A stretch of 64,000 bases of DNA from RGIG1681 sp045657465 (GTDB lineage: Bacteria; Bacillota; Clostridia; Christensenellales; UBA1242): the NCBI GenBank assembly GCA_045657465.1, contig JAZOTD010000014.1:1-64000 (forward strand), in the 5' to 3' direction. The notes below the pieces were generated by a model. The model worked only from the letters and a program-made list of their open reading frames with translations. It was not told the DNA's origin and made no database searches. Below, in pieces: positions 46,615 through 55,437 of the stretch; positions within the stretch are counted from its first letter, which is position 1, and each line of letters opens with the position of its first letter. The position numbers were made by a program, and so were the translations under genes.

Positions 46615-47189
46615 TATAGCACCTCCATCACAGACACTAGCAACGACAGTGCTTCATAGAAAAACAATGGATAACAGAAGTTTTTAAACACGAAGTGTCC
46701 AATAATCGGCTCTGCATAATTCTTGTTGAGATAGCAAGCATAGAAAATTGTTGCAACCAATAAAACTATCAGGTTTACAAACTCTGCATAAATGTATAAA
46801 TAAGGAAACATAAAGCTTAAGTTTAAAAACAAACCATAAAATATGTTTCTGTAAATAAAGAACAATCTGCTATCATTTTTAAGTTTATCCATTGGAACAA
46901 CGAATGAATAAACCCTAAAAGATAAGATTAATCTGTATAAGTAAAATACGATTTCAAAAAATATCCATGAAACAAGCGCTTCAACAATAACCATTGTTAA
47001 CACATAGCTAAAGTTGCTTGAACCTGCCATAAAAATATTTCCATAGTTAAAATAAAAGTCTGAAGATACCGAAGTTATCGCTGGATATGCAGATACCCAA
47101 ATAAACGATAAAAACAGAAACAATTTATAAACCCATGAACTATTTTTATTGCTTTTAAAACCATACATCATTGTATTGTTATTTTTCAT
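46614..47189 (-). CDS. Integral membrane protein, unknown function
   Basis: 191 residues with about five hydrophobic segments (near 20-42, 58-90, 109-125, 127-150 and 170-190). The loops are short and contain several Tyr and Asn residues. No motif recognised. Its start overlaps the end of holA by 11 bases and its stop overlaps the start of the M28-like gene by one base, so it is translationally coupled to both. The partnership with a surface-anchored peptidase homologue is the only clue to function. Confidence 0.6.
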   Translation of the reverse strand: MKNNNTMMYGFKSNKNSSWVYKLFLFLSFIWVSAYPAITSVSSDFYFNYGNIFMAGSSNFSYVLTMVIVEALVSWIFFEIVFYLYRLILSFRVYSFVVPMDKLKNDSRLFFIYRNIFYGLFLNLSFMFPYLYIYAEFVNLIVLLVATIFYACYLNKNYAEPIIGHFVFKNFCYPLFFYEALSLLVSVMEVL

Positions 47190-48168
47190 TTTGTCCTCTT
47201 ATGTTTAGTATATTAAAAACTATTGTTTTTATTGCAATGTTTTCTTTCATTTCCCCGACTTTTATTTTTCTATCATAATCTGCAATCATATCAACAATTT
47301 GCTTAAGCTGTTTTGGTGAAAAGCATGCTACTTGATTTTTGAGCATCTTCACAGCAAACTCTTTAATGCCAAGCATCGTTGCAAGTTCTGCAGACGTTTT
47401 GGTTGAGTTAATCGAAACAAATAATGCTCTGCGATAATTGCTGTATAACGGAGACAATATCGTAAACGCCGATCCTGGTTTCAATGAAAAACTATCAACT
47501 AAATCAATTGCATTTTTTGCATCACCTTTAGCGATAAACTCTGATAATTGAAACACTTGAAACTCTTTGTCCCACACCACAAACTTTTCAACAATCTCTG
47601 TGGTCAAAACTTTTGTTTTTGCAACATATGCTGAAAGTTTTTCAAGTTCATTGGTTATTCTTGCCATATCACTCGAACAATACATAATCAACTTGTCAAT
47701 GGTTTCTTCACTTGAACTAATTTCGTTTTTCGCCAAGAAATTCTTAACAAACGCTGAAATTGTTTTTGCATCGATTTTTGAACAATCAACCACCATTAAG
47801 TTCTTCATGTTTTTATAAAATTCAGCATTGTCTGGATTGAAAAATACTAAAACCGTAGAATCTAACGGCGATGAAACATATTTTTGAATAATTTCATATT
47901 CTGTCTTGTTTTTAGTTGGTGCAAAATTTTTAACAACCACCAATCTAAACATATCTCCAAACGGATACATGTTGGCTGAATCAACAATATCTTTTGCCGA
48001 AACCTGCTCACCAGACAAGGTCACCGTGTTCATATCTTTAATTGTAATGCCAAGAGCATCTTCAATCTTTTTTAAAGCGTCATAACACAAAAACCTATCA
48101 TCTCCAGAAATTAGATAGGCTCTTTGAATCTGTGTTTTTAAACTAGCTTTAAGTTCTACGTATTTCAT
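47179..48168 (-). CDS. holA: DNA polymerase III delta subunit (clamp loader)
   Basis: Clamp-loader subunit that opens the beta sliding clamp. 329 residues. The N-terminal region AYLISGDDRFLCYDALKKIED is the family's modified P-loop region. LVVVKNF and LVFFNPDN strands follow, then the ISAFVKNFLAKNEIS helical part, and the C-terminal collar domain (FTILSPLYSNYRRAL, IVDMIADYDRKIKVGE). Located directly downstream of comEC, the usual comEC-holA order. GGGAGAG precedes the ATG. Confidence 0.9.
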   Translation of the reverse strand: MKYVELKASLKTQIQRAYLISGDDRFLCYDALKKIEDALGITIKDMNTVTLSGEQVSAKDIVDSANMYPFGDMFRLVVVKNFAPTKNKTEYEIIQKYVSSPLDSTVLVFFNPDNAEFYKNMKNLMVVDCSKIDAKTISAFVKNFLAKNEISSSEETIDKLIMYCSSDMARITNELEKLSAYVAKTKVLTTEIVEKFVVWDKEFQVFQLSEFIAKGDAKNAIDLVDSFSLKPGSAFTILSPLYSNYRRALFVSINSTKTSAELATMLGIKEFAVKMLKNQVACFSPKQLKQIVDMIADYDRKIKVGEMKENIAIKTIVFNILNIRGQNEK

Positions 48169-48242
48169 ATCTCTCCCATTATGCTAAATTATAACAAACT
48201 ATTATATTTTTGTCTAGTTCATTTTAACTGAATAACACCTTG

Positions 48243-49784
48243 CTAAATCAACAATAATAACGAAACAGCAAGCATACACACACCTGCAAGTGTCGTTTTT
48301 GATTTTTTTGATATAAACAAATAATCACTCAATATGACCATGATGAAAATCGTCAAAAACACAACAAGCATGCTGGCCGAGCCAGAAATAATCATACCAA
48401 CTTTTGCCAGCCACGAATCAAATCTCACCACAACACCCATAAGTGCGTCATATCCAATCAAACTAAATGACATGAATGGCAAAATCATAGTAACCAAACT
48501 TGAACAAATTAAAATTGTAAATGCAACTGATGCCACAGGCACCAACATCAAATTTGCAACAAAACCAAGTGCAGAAGTGTATCCAAAATAATGAAATGTT
48601 ATCGCTGCGATGCCAAACTGAACCGCGACTTGAATAGCGACGCTTGAAGCTGCTGGGCCATGCAAAAACTTATCTGCACCACGCTTTAGCGGAAGCATCA
48701 AAGCATATATTGAAAGCACTGCCAAATAACTAAGTTGAAAAGCAAGGCTAAATATTATTGTCGGCTTGATAATCATTGAAATTATAGCCGCAAGTGCCAG
48801 TGCTGAAACACCATCATAACACTTGCCTCTAATCACTGAATAACTCAAAACAAGTGACATAATTGTTGCTCTAACAACTGACGGTGAAAATTTACAAAGA
48901 TAACAATAAAACCCCAAAATAACAGTAGTTACAATCATTGACACAAGTGGACTCACTTTGCATTTTCTTAGTATAAAACTAATAATCGTTGCAATAAGTG
49001 ATACATGCAATCCACTGACAGCCAACAGATGTGCAATCCCTGTAAGCCTAAAGTTTTCATTAATTTGTGAATCTAACAACCCTTTGTCACCAAAGAGCAA
49101 TGCATACGCAATATCTGCATTTTCAAGTTTGGCTTTGTCAAACATCAATGCCGCTTTTGTTGTGATTTTATCTCGTAGATTTGGACAAGTTCCCTTAAAC
49201 ACAAATGTTTCTTCATTTGCATTAATCACTGCAGAAACCCCGCCCCCTAAAAACGATAAATCTCTGTCAAGATTATCTTTTTGATAATCATGCAATCTAA
49301 TCTTTCCTGTAAATGAAATTTCAGTTCCTGAAACAAAATCATCTTTGGGCGAATAATTTCGAACATCTGCATAAACATATGCAACTCCACCAAGCTTAAA
49401 CTCATCAGAAAAATATTTAACAATAGCGTCATCAAGTTCAAAACGAATGGTTCCATTTTCATATGTCTTGTAACACCCTGAAATCACACCTGACACTTCA
49501 ACCTCTTGGTTGTTTAAATCACTGTGCTGACTTGCGTTATTTGAAGATATAAATATATTCAAAAATGGATAGCTTGCAAATAACAACACTGCTGCTAAAA
49601 CTGCAAAAATCTTCTTTTTACTTTTTGCAAACACCAGAAACACAACAACACTTAAACTGATTAAAACAATAAAGAAAACAAGTTTTAATTTTGCAGCGAC
49701 AAAAACCTTGGTGGCAAACAAAGTTGCAACCAACATGATTAAAGCCAAAAACACTACCGGTCTAAAATTAAAAATCTTTTTCAT
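48243..49784 (-). CDS. comEC: ComEC/Rec2-family DNA uptake channel, short form
   Basis: Polytopic membrane protein that carries transforming single-stranded DNA into the cytoplasm. 513 residues. Three N-terminal helices, an outer OB-like domain (about 85-190, SDLNNQEVEVSGVISGCYKT), then the competence domain with the hallmark HLLAVSGLHVSL near residue 240, followed by about ten helices. The C-terminal metallo-beta-lactamase-like domain found in longer homologues is absent: the frame ends after a final helix. Short forms are common in Bacillota. Whether it works in uptake here is not shown; no comEA or comG genes are visible in this window. Weak ribosome site. Confidence 0.85.
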   Translation of the reverse strand: MKKIFNFRPVVFLALIMLVATLFATKVFVAAKLKLVFFIVLISLSVVVFLVFAKSKKKIFAVLAAVLLFASYPFLNIFISSNNASQHSDLNNQEVEVSGVISGCYKTYENGTIRFELDDAIVKYFSDEFKLGGVAYVYADVRNYSPKDDFVSGTEISFTGKIRLHDYQKDNLDRDLSFLGGGVSAVINANEETFVFKGTCPNLRDKITTKAALMFDKAKLENADIAYALLFGDKGLLDSQINENFRLTGIAHLLAVSGLHVSLIATIISFILRKCKVSPLVSMIVTTVILGFYCYLCKFSPSVVRATIMSLVLSYSVIRGKCYDGVSALALAAIISMIIKPTIIFSLAFQLSYLAVLSIYALMLPLKRGADKFLHGPAASSVAIQVAVQFGIAAITFHYFGYTSALGFVANLMLVPVASVAFTILICSSLVTMILPFMSFSLIGYDALMGVVVRFDSWLAKVGMIISGSASMLVVFLTIFIMVILSDYLFISKKSKTTLAGVCMLAVSLLLLI

Positions 49785-49858
49785 AAGCCATCTTTTGTTC
49801 TAGATTTTTGCGCAAATTTAATACTTTATGTCACATAACACCATATTCTATAAAGATT

Positions 49859-50629
49859 TTAGTGACTTTTTGCGTTTTTTTGTGCATTATTTTTATTGTC
49901 ACGCTTTTTGAATATTTGCACCAAATAAAACGCCAAAACATAAATAATGATAAAAAGTCCATACAAAATTTGATATGGGAAATTAAAATTTAGCGGTATT
50001 GGAATTGTTCTTAAATACATAAAGTTTGAACCAGGAATAATTAAAAAGTCAATAATCGCTCCCCATGCAAACATACCTAAAACGCATAAATATAATTGCC
50101 AAATCTTTTTAATTTCAAATTTTGCATAACCAAAAACCAATGCTAAAACACTACATATAAAACTAATAATATGCGTCACAATAGAATAAACACAACTAAA
50201 TGACATATTTACTCTGTTGAGTCCCACCGCCGGGAATAGCAAAAACACAATTGTTGCAAGCAATCCAATGCTCGCAACAAAGTTATATAAAAGTTCTTTT
50301 TTTGTAAACACTGCAAAAATCAACACCCAAACAACAACTGAACAAATTTCTAATGGGAAAATAATACTCATTATAGTTGCAAACGTAAGTCTTTTTATAA
50401 CAATAAAATTAACTATTCTTGTCACAATTTCAAAACCAAGCAACACACATGCAAACACTTTGAGTAGTTTTTGTTTAGCTTTTTCAGATTTACTCGAAAA
50501 AGAGATTGCCAGCATAACCGTTGCAATTAAAGAAATGAGAATCACAACGAGATGTCTTGTGCCATACATATATTCAGTGTCTTTCAATATAGGATTATTC
50601 TCATTCGTCCAAAACTCTTTAAAGGTCAT
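49859..50629 (-). CDS. YwaF/TIGR02206-family integral membrane protein
   Basis: The start chosen is ATG 50629 (MTFKEFWTNEN), with AAGGAGG six bases upstream, giving 256 residues. The frame is open 13 codons earlier. Seven predicted membrane helices. Family features: a His in the first helix region (YGTRHLVVIL), FLLFPAVGLNRVNMSF, and the diagnostic IPGSNFMYLRTIPIPL before the last helix. This uncharacterised family in Bacillota is distantly related to TMEM164. Ends in a basic Lys/Asn tail. The TATAAT at 50654-50659 may be its -10 box. Confidence 0.65.
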   Translation of the reverse strand: MTFKEFWTNENNPILKDTEYMYGTRHLVVILISLIATVMLAISFSSKSEKAKQKLLKVFACVLLGFEIVTRIVNFIVIKRLTFATIMSIIFPLEICSVVVWVLIFAVFTKKELLYNFVASIGLLATIVFLLFPAVGLNRVNMSFSCVYSIVTHIISFICSVLALVFGYAKFEIKKIWQLYLCVLGMFAWGAIIDFLIIPGSNFMYLRTIPIPLNFNFPYQILYGLFIIIYVLAFYLVQIFKKRDNKNNAQKNAKSH

Positions 50630-50796
50630 GCCCATCCTCCTTCTAACACTCTCATTATAACACAACACTCAACAACATCGACATATATTTTTAAATATAA
50701 ATTATTTTTTTATTAAAATTCTATCTCGTTCGTGGGCTTTGCCTTCGAACTTGCTCGCACCTTGGTGCTCGTCAAGTTCTGCTTTTTGGTGCAAAC

Positions 50797-50826
50797 AAAA
50801 ATAAGAGCCAGCAAAAGCTGACTCTT
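50797..50826 (-). terminator. Terminator of tRNA-Glu
   Basis: Ten-pair stem (50803-50812 with 50817-50826, one G-T pair), TTTT loop, followed on the minus strand by ATTTTTG. It lies just downstream of the tRNA 3' end. Confidence 0.75.
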
Positions 50827-50834
50827 GTTTTTAT

Positions 50835-50909
50835 TGGTAGCACCACGGAGAATCGAACTCCGGTCCCACGCGTGAGAGGCGTGTGTCCTAGCCGCTAGAC
50901 TATGATGCC
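50835..50909 (-). tRNA. tRNA-Glu (anticodon CTC), CCA encoded
   Basis: A full cloverleaf is readable on the minus strand. The acceptor stem is GGCATCA with TGGTGCT, discriminator A, encoded CCA at 50835-50837. Anticodon stem CACGC/GCGTG, loop CTCTCAC, anticodon CTC reading GAG. T arm CGGAG-TTCGATT-CTCCG. Preceded by a TTGCAA-N17-TATAAT promoter and followed by a terminator. Confidence 0.95.
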
Positions 50910-50921
50910 ATATGCACATGC

Positions 50922-50950
50922 ATTATAGCATGCTTTTGTTGTTTTTGCAA
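50922..50950 (-). promoter_or_regulatory. Promoter of tRNA-Glu
   Basis: Minus strand TTGCAA (50945-50950), 17 bases, perfect TATAAT (50922-50927), 13 bases before the mature tRNA 5' end. Confidence 0.7.
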
Positions 50951-50964
50951 TGATTTTTTAAAAT

Positions 50965-51357
50965 TTAATCAATATCAATATGTGACTTGTATTCTTCTGT
51001 TTTTATCTTTTCTTTTTCAATAAACTCTTTTGCTGTCATTTCAGAAATACGTCCACCATTTGCAATATATGCTTGCTGTTCTCTGAAATTTTCGCGTTTT
51101 GCCATTTCTTCATCGACAACGTCTTCAAGATAAGAAAGCCCCACTTCTCTATCTTCATATTTATTCAAAATTTTCTTAAAAATTCTATCTGCTCGTCTAG
51201 AATATGGATCAAAATCTCCCTTGGTTCTCTCGCTCAATTCTTTCACGTATAAATCATTTAAAATTTCACGCTGAATCAACAATCTGTTTCTATAATCTAA
51301 CAATTGTTCATCAGTAAATTCAGCAAAATTAATGTTTAATGTCGCCTTTTTCTTCAT
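50965..51357 (-). CDS. Hypothetical protein, charged helical
   Basis: 130 residues from ATG 51357, chosen because AGGGGAA lies seven bases upstream. A GTG two codons earlier is too close to the site. Almost wholly helical and charged (RNRLLIQREILNDLYVKELSERTKG, DVVDEEMAKRENFREQQAY). No membrane segment or known motif. The start overlaps the end of the upstream gene by 29 bases, so the two are translationally coupled. I do not recognise the family. Confidence 0.6.
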   Translation of the reverse strand: MKKKATLNINFAEFTDEQLLDYRNRLLIQREILNDLYVKELSERTKGDFDPYSRRADRIFKKILNKYEDREVGLSYLEDVVDEEMAKRENFREQQAYIANGGRISEMTAKEFIEKEKIKTEEYKSHIDID

Positions 51358-52090
51358 TGACACTTCCCCTAATAATCATATCTATAAGTTTATTGGCATC
51401 AGCAAACTTTGCTTTCAAAAGTTTGTTTTTGCAAATAGCTGTGTTTATTGTGACTTGATAAGAATAAAAATATTCTGTTTGAGCACTTAAAACAACTTGC
51501 TTAAATGTTGAAATAACCGCAATTAGGTCATTTTGCTCAAAATAACAGTGTTTTAATTTTTTTTGTTTTAAAATGACAATTCCAAAATCATCAAGCAGTT
51601 TTGCAAGCGCAGAAAATTCGTCTTGAACAACCATTGTCTGGTTGTTTTTGCTGCGTTCTTCTTTTGATTTTTCAACTTCAGTTTTTAAATTTAGTTTGAG
51701 CATAATCAAGTTTTTAAATTCTTCAATTATGTTTCTGCAAAACAAATCATAAGGAGACACGCTGCTATCATATGAAAAATATCTTTCCAAAACTTGAGTT
51801 GCATCCAAATTTTTGTCATCAAGATTGTTAAGCAAGCAAAAAATAAACGAAATTCTTTTTTCATTTGTGTTTGGAAGTTTCATAACATTTGTTGAGGTTG
51901 CTTGCTTCCATTCGTATTTAAAATCAAAATTTACCATGCATTCTGCAATAAGGTTGTAAACTTCGTGTGTATCTGCAATTGCAAGCAAAATGTCTGCAAT
52001 TCTTCTATCAATTAATATATATTTTGACGCAAGCATATTGTCTATGCTAACGATAAACTTGTCGATGTTTATATCTTTGTTATTTTTCAT
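51329..52090 (-). CDS. Hypothetical cytosolic protein
   Basis: 253 residues, no signal peptide or membrane segment. Predominantly helical with many Asn, Lys and Leu residues. The central stretch TEVEKSKEERSKNNQ is a polar linker between two helical parts. Preceded by a TTGTCT-N18-TATATT promoter and a GTAGGTG ribosome site. Overlaps the following hypothetical gene, and both are transcribed together toward tRNA-Glu. Nothing in the sequence indicates a function. Confidence 0.6.
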   Translation of the reverse strand: MKNNKDINIDKFIVSIDNMLASKYILIDRRIADILLAIADTHEVYNLIAECMVNFDFKYEWKQATSTNVMKLPNTNEKRISFIFCLLNNLDDKNLDATQVLERYFSYDSSVSPYDLFCRNIIEEFKNLIMLKLNLKTEVEKSKEERSKNNQTMVVQDEFSALAKLLDDFGIVILKQKKLKHCYFEQNDLIAVISTFKQVVLSAQTEYFYSYQVTINTAICKNKLLKAKFADANKLIDMIIRGSVNEEKGDIKH

Positions 52091-52106
52091 GTAATCACCT
52101 ACATTT

Positions 52107-52136
52107 AATATAACATATCACTTAATTTATAGACAA
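52107..52136 (-). promoter_or_regulatory. Promoter of the hypothetical gene pair
   Basis: Minus strand TTGTCT (52131-52136), 18 bases, TATATT (52107-52112), 17 bases before the ATG. Confidence 0.5.
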
Positions 52137-52234
52137 CTAAAATTTTTATAATTTTATATCAAATACGTCACAAACTATTTATTTTTTGTTTTTTTTATGG
52201 TATAGTATTGCCAGTAACTTAAAAGGATTTTTTT

Positions 52235-52753
52235 ATGGACACAACAGTAAGTAAACTTATTTTATTATGTGTTTTTGACCAAATGGAAATTCCTGTGACT
52301 GCAGACACCCTAAACGAAATGTGTTGCAGTCAAAATTCTTGGCTTTCATACATGACTTTAACTCAAATTTTGCCAGAACTTGCACAAGCTAGATTCATTG
52401 TTTCAACCACCAGTGCAAGCACTGAATATTACAAAATCACACAAGAGGGTCGTGACTGTCTAAACTATTTCTTTGTAAAAATTCCTTATTCAACCCGCAA
52501 AGAAATCGGCGATTACATCAAAAAGAATCGTCAGGCTTACAAAAGAAAACAAGAATATTTTAGAGATTATAAAAAGAACATCGATGGCACCTACACCGTA
52601 ACACTCAAAATCATCGACCCACTCGGCTCAAAGCTAGAACTGAAACTCAACGTTGCAAACAGAGCTGAAGCAAAAACGGTTTTTAATCGCTGGAATGATT
52701 CAGCAAGTGATGTTTATGGTCAAATCTACAAAATTTTAATTGATGGAGAATAA
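52235..52753 (+). CDS. DUF4364-family winged-helix protein
   Basis: 172 residues, a clostridial family thought to act in transcription control. The N-terminal winged-helix part is about residues 5-75 (KLILLCVFDQMEIPVTADTL, SYMTLTQILPELAQARFI). YYKITQEGRDCLNYF is the wing and following helix typical of the family. The C-terminal half is a beta-rich domain (TVTLKIIDPLGSKLELKL). AAAGGA precedes the ATG. The next gene, a TSCPD protein, starts two bases after the stop codon. Confidence 0.75.
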   Translation: MDTTVSKLILLCVFDQMEIPVTADTLNEMCCSQNSWLSYMTLTQILPELAQARFIVSTTSASTEYYKITQEGRDCLNYFFVKIPYSTRKEIGDYIKKNRQAYKRKQEYFRDYKKNIDGTYTVTLKIIDPLGSKLELKLNVANRAEAKTVFNRWNDSASDVYGQIYKILIDGE

Positions 52754-52754
52754 T

Positions 52755-53000
52755 ATGGAATCTTATAAAACTTTTGGAGTTTGTTCAAGAACTATCGACT
52801 TCGACGTTGAAAACAACATCGTCAAGAGTGTGAAATTTAATGGCGGTTGTCGTGGAAACACCACTGGCGTCTCAAAACTTGTAGAAGGCAGAACTGTTGA
52901 TGAAGTCATTGCCCTACTTGAAGGCATCGATTGTCGTGGTGGCACATCTTGTCCAGATCAACTCGCCCGTGCACTTAAACAATATAAAGAAACTCATTAA
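52755..53000 (+). CDS. TSCPD-domain protein (TIGR03905 family)
   Basis: 81 residues from ATG 52755 (MESYKTFGVCSR), which has GGAG seven bases upstream, rather than the in-frame ATG at 52740 inside the preceding gene. Conserved features: N-terminal GVCS Cys, FNGGCRGNTTGVSKLVEG, and the C-terminal GGTSCPDQLARAL. The same module is found at the end of some ribonucleotide reductases; the three Cys residues could bind metal. Free-standing function is unknown. Co-transcribed with the DUF4364 gene. Confidence 0.8.
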   Translation: MESYKTFGVCSRTIDFDVENNIVKSVKFNGGCRGNTTGVSKLVEGRTVDEVIALLEGIDCRGGTSCPDQLARALKQYKETH

Positions 53001-53006
53001 TAATAA

Positions 53007-53042
53007 ATAAAAAAAGACAGGTTTAAAACCTGTCTTTTTGTT
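53007..53042. terminator. Bidirectional terminator between TSCPD and lipoprotein genes
   Basis: Stem AAAAAGACAGGTT (53011-53023) with AACCTGTCTTTTT (53027-53039), A and T runs on either side, between convergent genes. Confidence 0.8.
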
Positions 53043-53049
53043 TGCAATC

Positions 53050-54540
53050 TTATTTCTTTTCTTCTTTTGTTTCTTCAGCCACACCAACAAATGTTGCATT
53101 GTCAGTTGAGTTTTCAGTAACTGAAATATCAATAACATGCATATAAATGTTTTTATCTTTGTCTTTTGCCATAACAAACAAGTTGTTTCCAACAACTTCT
53201 GGCATCAACAAACCTGTTGGAGCTTCAACATCACTTGTTGATAATGTGATTGGTTGAGTGTATTTTGAAAGTTGCATTTCGCCATGTTCATCTTCTCTAG
53301 CAATCTCAATTTTATAGATTGTGTTGTTGTTGATATAAATCAAATATTGAGCTTTTTCGTTTCTGGTTTTTGTTTCCATTTCACCAGACTCTGGATTTTC
53401 TTCTTCATATTCAATTTCTTCAGTTAAGATTGTAAGCCCAACAAAACTAAACTTGTCATCTTTTGTTCCGCTCAAAATATTAACTTCATGATGCATAATT
53501 TCAACACCATCAATCCATTTTGTAATAACCAAAGCATAAGTTGTTTTGTTGTAAGTCAAAAGTGAAATTGAACCATCTTCATTTTCCATGAAAATAACAT
53601 TTTCACTTGATGAATATGTGAGCACGTTGCTAAATTCAAATGAAAGCTTGTCACTATTTGAACCTGTGATGTTTGCAAAATAAACAACGTTTCCAACAGT
53701 GTAAATCAACTTTCCGTTTCTAACACAAAGCACTGTAACTTCTTTTCCATCATCTGAAAGAAGCTTGCTGTTGTTTTTAACTGGTGATGTTCTATAAACC
53801 TTAACACCCGTTTGAACTGGTTCGCCTTGCTCATGACCAACAGTGTAATAAACAAAGTTGTTTGCATCAGTCTTTCCTGATTTTAAAGAAAGACCATTGT
53901 TTTCTGAGAAGGTGCAACTTGTTACATCTTTAATAACATAGTTTGTTGTAACCTTTTTGTTGATTTTTAAGCTTGTGATTGAAGCGTCGATTTTTTCATA
54001 AACAACCAAGTTTAAGCTGTCGCCAACAATGTAATAAGCATATGAAATGTCACCTGAAGTGTTTTGGTTTGTTGTGTAAAGTTCATATGATTTCTTGTTC
54101 ACAAGGTCATAACGCATAAATGTGAGTTTATTATACAAAATATCACCTTTATAGTTTTCATCTGTGCAAGGAACAGCATAATATAAGAAATCACCAAAAA
54201 TATAAAGTGAGCCTTTTTCAAAACCTGCTAGATTTGAAACAACTCTTTCATATGATTTCTTGTTGATTTCGCCAGACTTTACATCATATTTAACACGATA
54301 GATAGCAGATCTTGTGTTATCTTCAAGATTTGTTCCATCATTGGTTTTTGTTCCATTAATAAAATATAGATAATTGCCATGAACAACGGTCATTCCGCCG
54401 TTTGTGCTTACACCATTTGTAGATTTAACTTTTGATGTATCAACGGTTGTGTCAGAAAGCTTGGTTTTGCAAGCTGTGAGTGAAAACACAACAACAAACA
54501 TCAAAGCAAGTGATAAACATCCTTTTAAGAATTTTTTCAT
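53050..54540 (-). CDS. Surface lipoprotein, probable beta-propeller
   Basis: 496 residues. Type II signal peptide with lipobox LTAC (Cys near residue 24), so it would be lipidated and cleaved by LspA and exposed at the cell surface. The mature part is almost all beta strands with repeated short hairpins such as GNYLYFINGT, GDFLYYAVP, NGKLIYTVGNVVYFAN and NNTIYKIEI, spaced about 45-60 residues apart as in beta-propellers. An acidic Glu-rich loop lies near residue 405. No catalytic motif. Own promoter (54574-54601). Possible sensor or scaffold; role unknown. Confidence 0.7.
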   Translation of the reverse strand: MKKFLKGCLSLALMFVVVFSLTACKTKLSDTTVDTSKVKSTNGVSTNGGMTVVHGNYLYFINGTKTNDGTNLEDNTRSAIYRVKYDVKSGEINKKSYERVVSNLAGFEKGSLYIFGDFLYYAVPCTDENYKGDILYNKLTFMRYDLVNKKSYELYTTNQNTSGDISYAYYIVGDSLNLVVYEKIDASITSLKINKKVTTNYVIKDVTSCTFSENNGLSLKSGKTDANNFVYYTVGHEQGEPVQTGVKVYRTSPVKNNSKLLSDDGKEVTVLCVRNGKLIYTVGNVVYFANITGSNSDKLSFEFSNVLTYSSSENVIFMENEDGSISLLTYNKTTYALVITKWIDGVEIMHHEVNILSGTKDDKFSFVGLTILTEEIEYEEENPESGEMETKTRNEKAQYLIYINNNTIYKIEIAREDEHGEMQLSKYTQPITLSTSDVEAPTGLLMPEVVGNNLFVMAKDKDKNIYMHVIDISVTENSTDNATFVGVAEETKEEKK

Positions 54541-54573
54541 TATTAAGCCCCTATTATTTATACTACAATAAAT

Positions 54574-54601
54574 ATTATAATCTCACCTAGTCATTTGTCA
54601 A
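54574..54601 (-). promoter_or_regulatory. Promoter of the surface lipoprotein
   Basis: Minus strand TTGACA (54596-54601), 16 bases, TATAAT (54574-54579), about 34 bases before the ATG. Confidence 0.6.
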
Positions 54602-54641
54602 GACGTTTTGGCTTTTCAAAGACTCAAAACTATACAAAAAA

Positions 54642-55433
54642 TTACAATTTATCGCCAATTTGGTCGAATAATTGTTTGAGCTGGTGAACAGACAACTCTT
54701 CTGCTCTCACTGTTGCAGAAAAACCACCTTCGGTTAAAATCTGTTCGATCTCTGCTTTTTTGAGTTTTGAAGTTTCGATATTTGAAGATAATTTCTTGCG
54801 ACGCATTGAAAAAGAACGCTTTACAAATGCAATAAATTTTTCATAATTCTCATCGTTTGACATGGTTTTTTCAATATGCACCACTGCTGAATCAACGTTT
54901 GGAACAGGATAAAACATCTTTCTGTTAACCCTTAACACTTTTTTTGATTTTCCAAACATTTGACAAATTATTGTAAGCACCCCATAATCTTTGGTTTTTG
55001 GCACTGCCACAATTCTGTCTGCAACTTCTTCTTGAACCATGACAGTCGCACTGATAAGATTTGGATTTTGCAAAAACCTTGTTAAGATTGGAGATGTGAT
55101 ATAATATGGCAAATTAGCAACAAGTCTAAATTTTGAGCCAATGATTTCATTAAGTTCATCATCACTAACCTGCATAACATCTTTAAATATCATTTCCACA
55201 TTTGTTCCATCGAATTTTTGAGACAAATGCTCAAACAATTCTTTGTCAATTTCAAACGAATAAACCTTCTTTGCATATTTTGACAAAACCTCAGTCAGTG
55301 CCCCCTTTCCAGCACCTATTTCAACCACTACATCGTCACACATAGCACCTGATTTTTCCACGATTTGCGTGAGCAGATTTGTGTCTGTTAAAAAGTTTTG
55401 TCCAAACTTTTTCTTAAATTCAAAATCACCCAT
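54642..55433 (-). CDS. ksgA: 16S rRNA dimethyladenosine transferase (A1518/A1519)
   Basis: Dimethylates two adjacent adenosines in helix 45 of 16S rRNA late in 30S assembly. 263 residues, family length. KKFGQNFL at the N-terminus, SAM-binding VEIGAGKGALTEVL near 36-50, catalytic NLPYYITSPI near 109-118, and the C-terminal helical domain (SFSMRRKKLSSNI). Starts four bases after tatD, the usual tatD-ksgA order. Confidence 0.95.
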   Translation of the reverse strand: MGDFEFKKKFGQNFLTDTNLLTQIVEKSGAMCDDVVVEIGAGKGALTEVLSKYAKKVYSFEIDKELFEHLSQKFDGTNVEMIFKDVMQVSDDELNEIIGSKFRLVANLPYYITSPILTRFLQNPNLISATVMVQEEVADRIVAVPKTKDYGVLTIICQMFGKSKKVLRVNRKMFYPVPNVDSAVVHIEKTMSNDENYEKFIAFVKRSFSMRRKKLSSNIETSKLKKAEIEQILTEGGFSATVRAEELSVHQLKQLFDQIGDKL

Positions 55434-55437
55434 TTTT

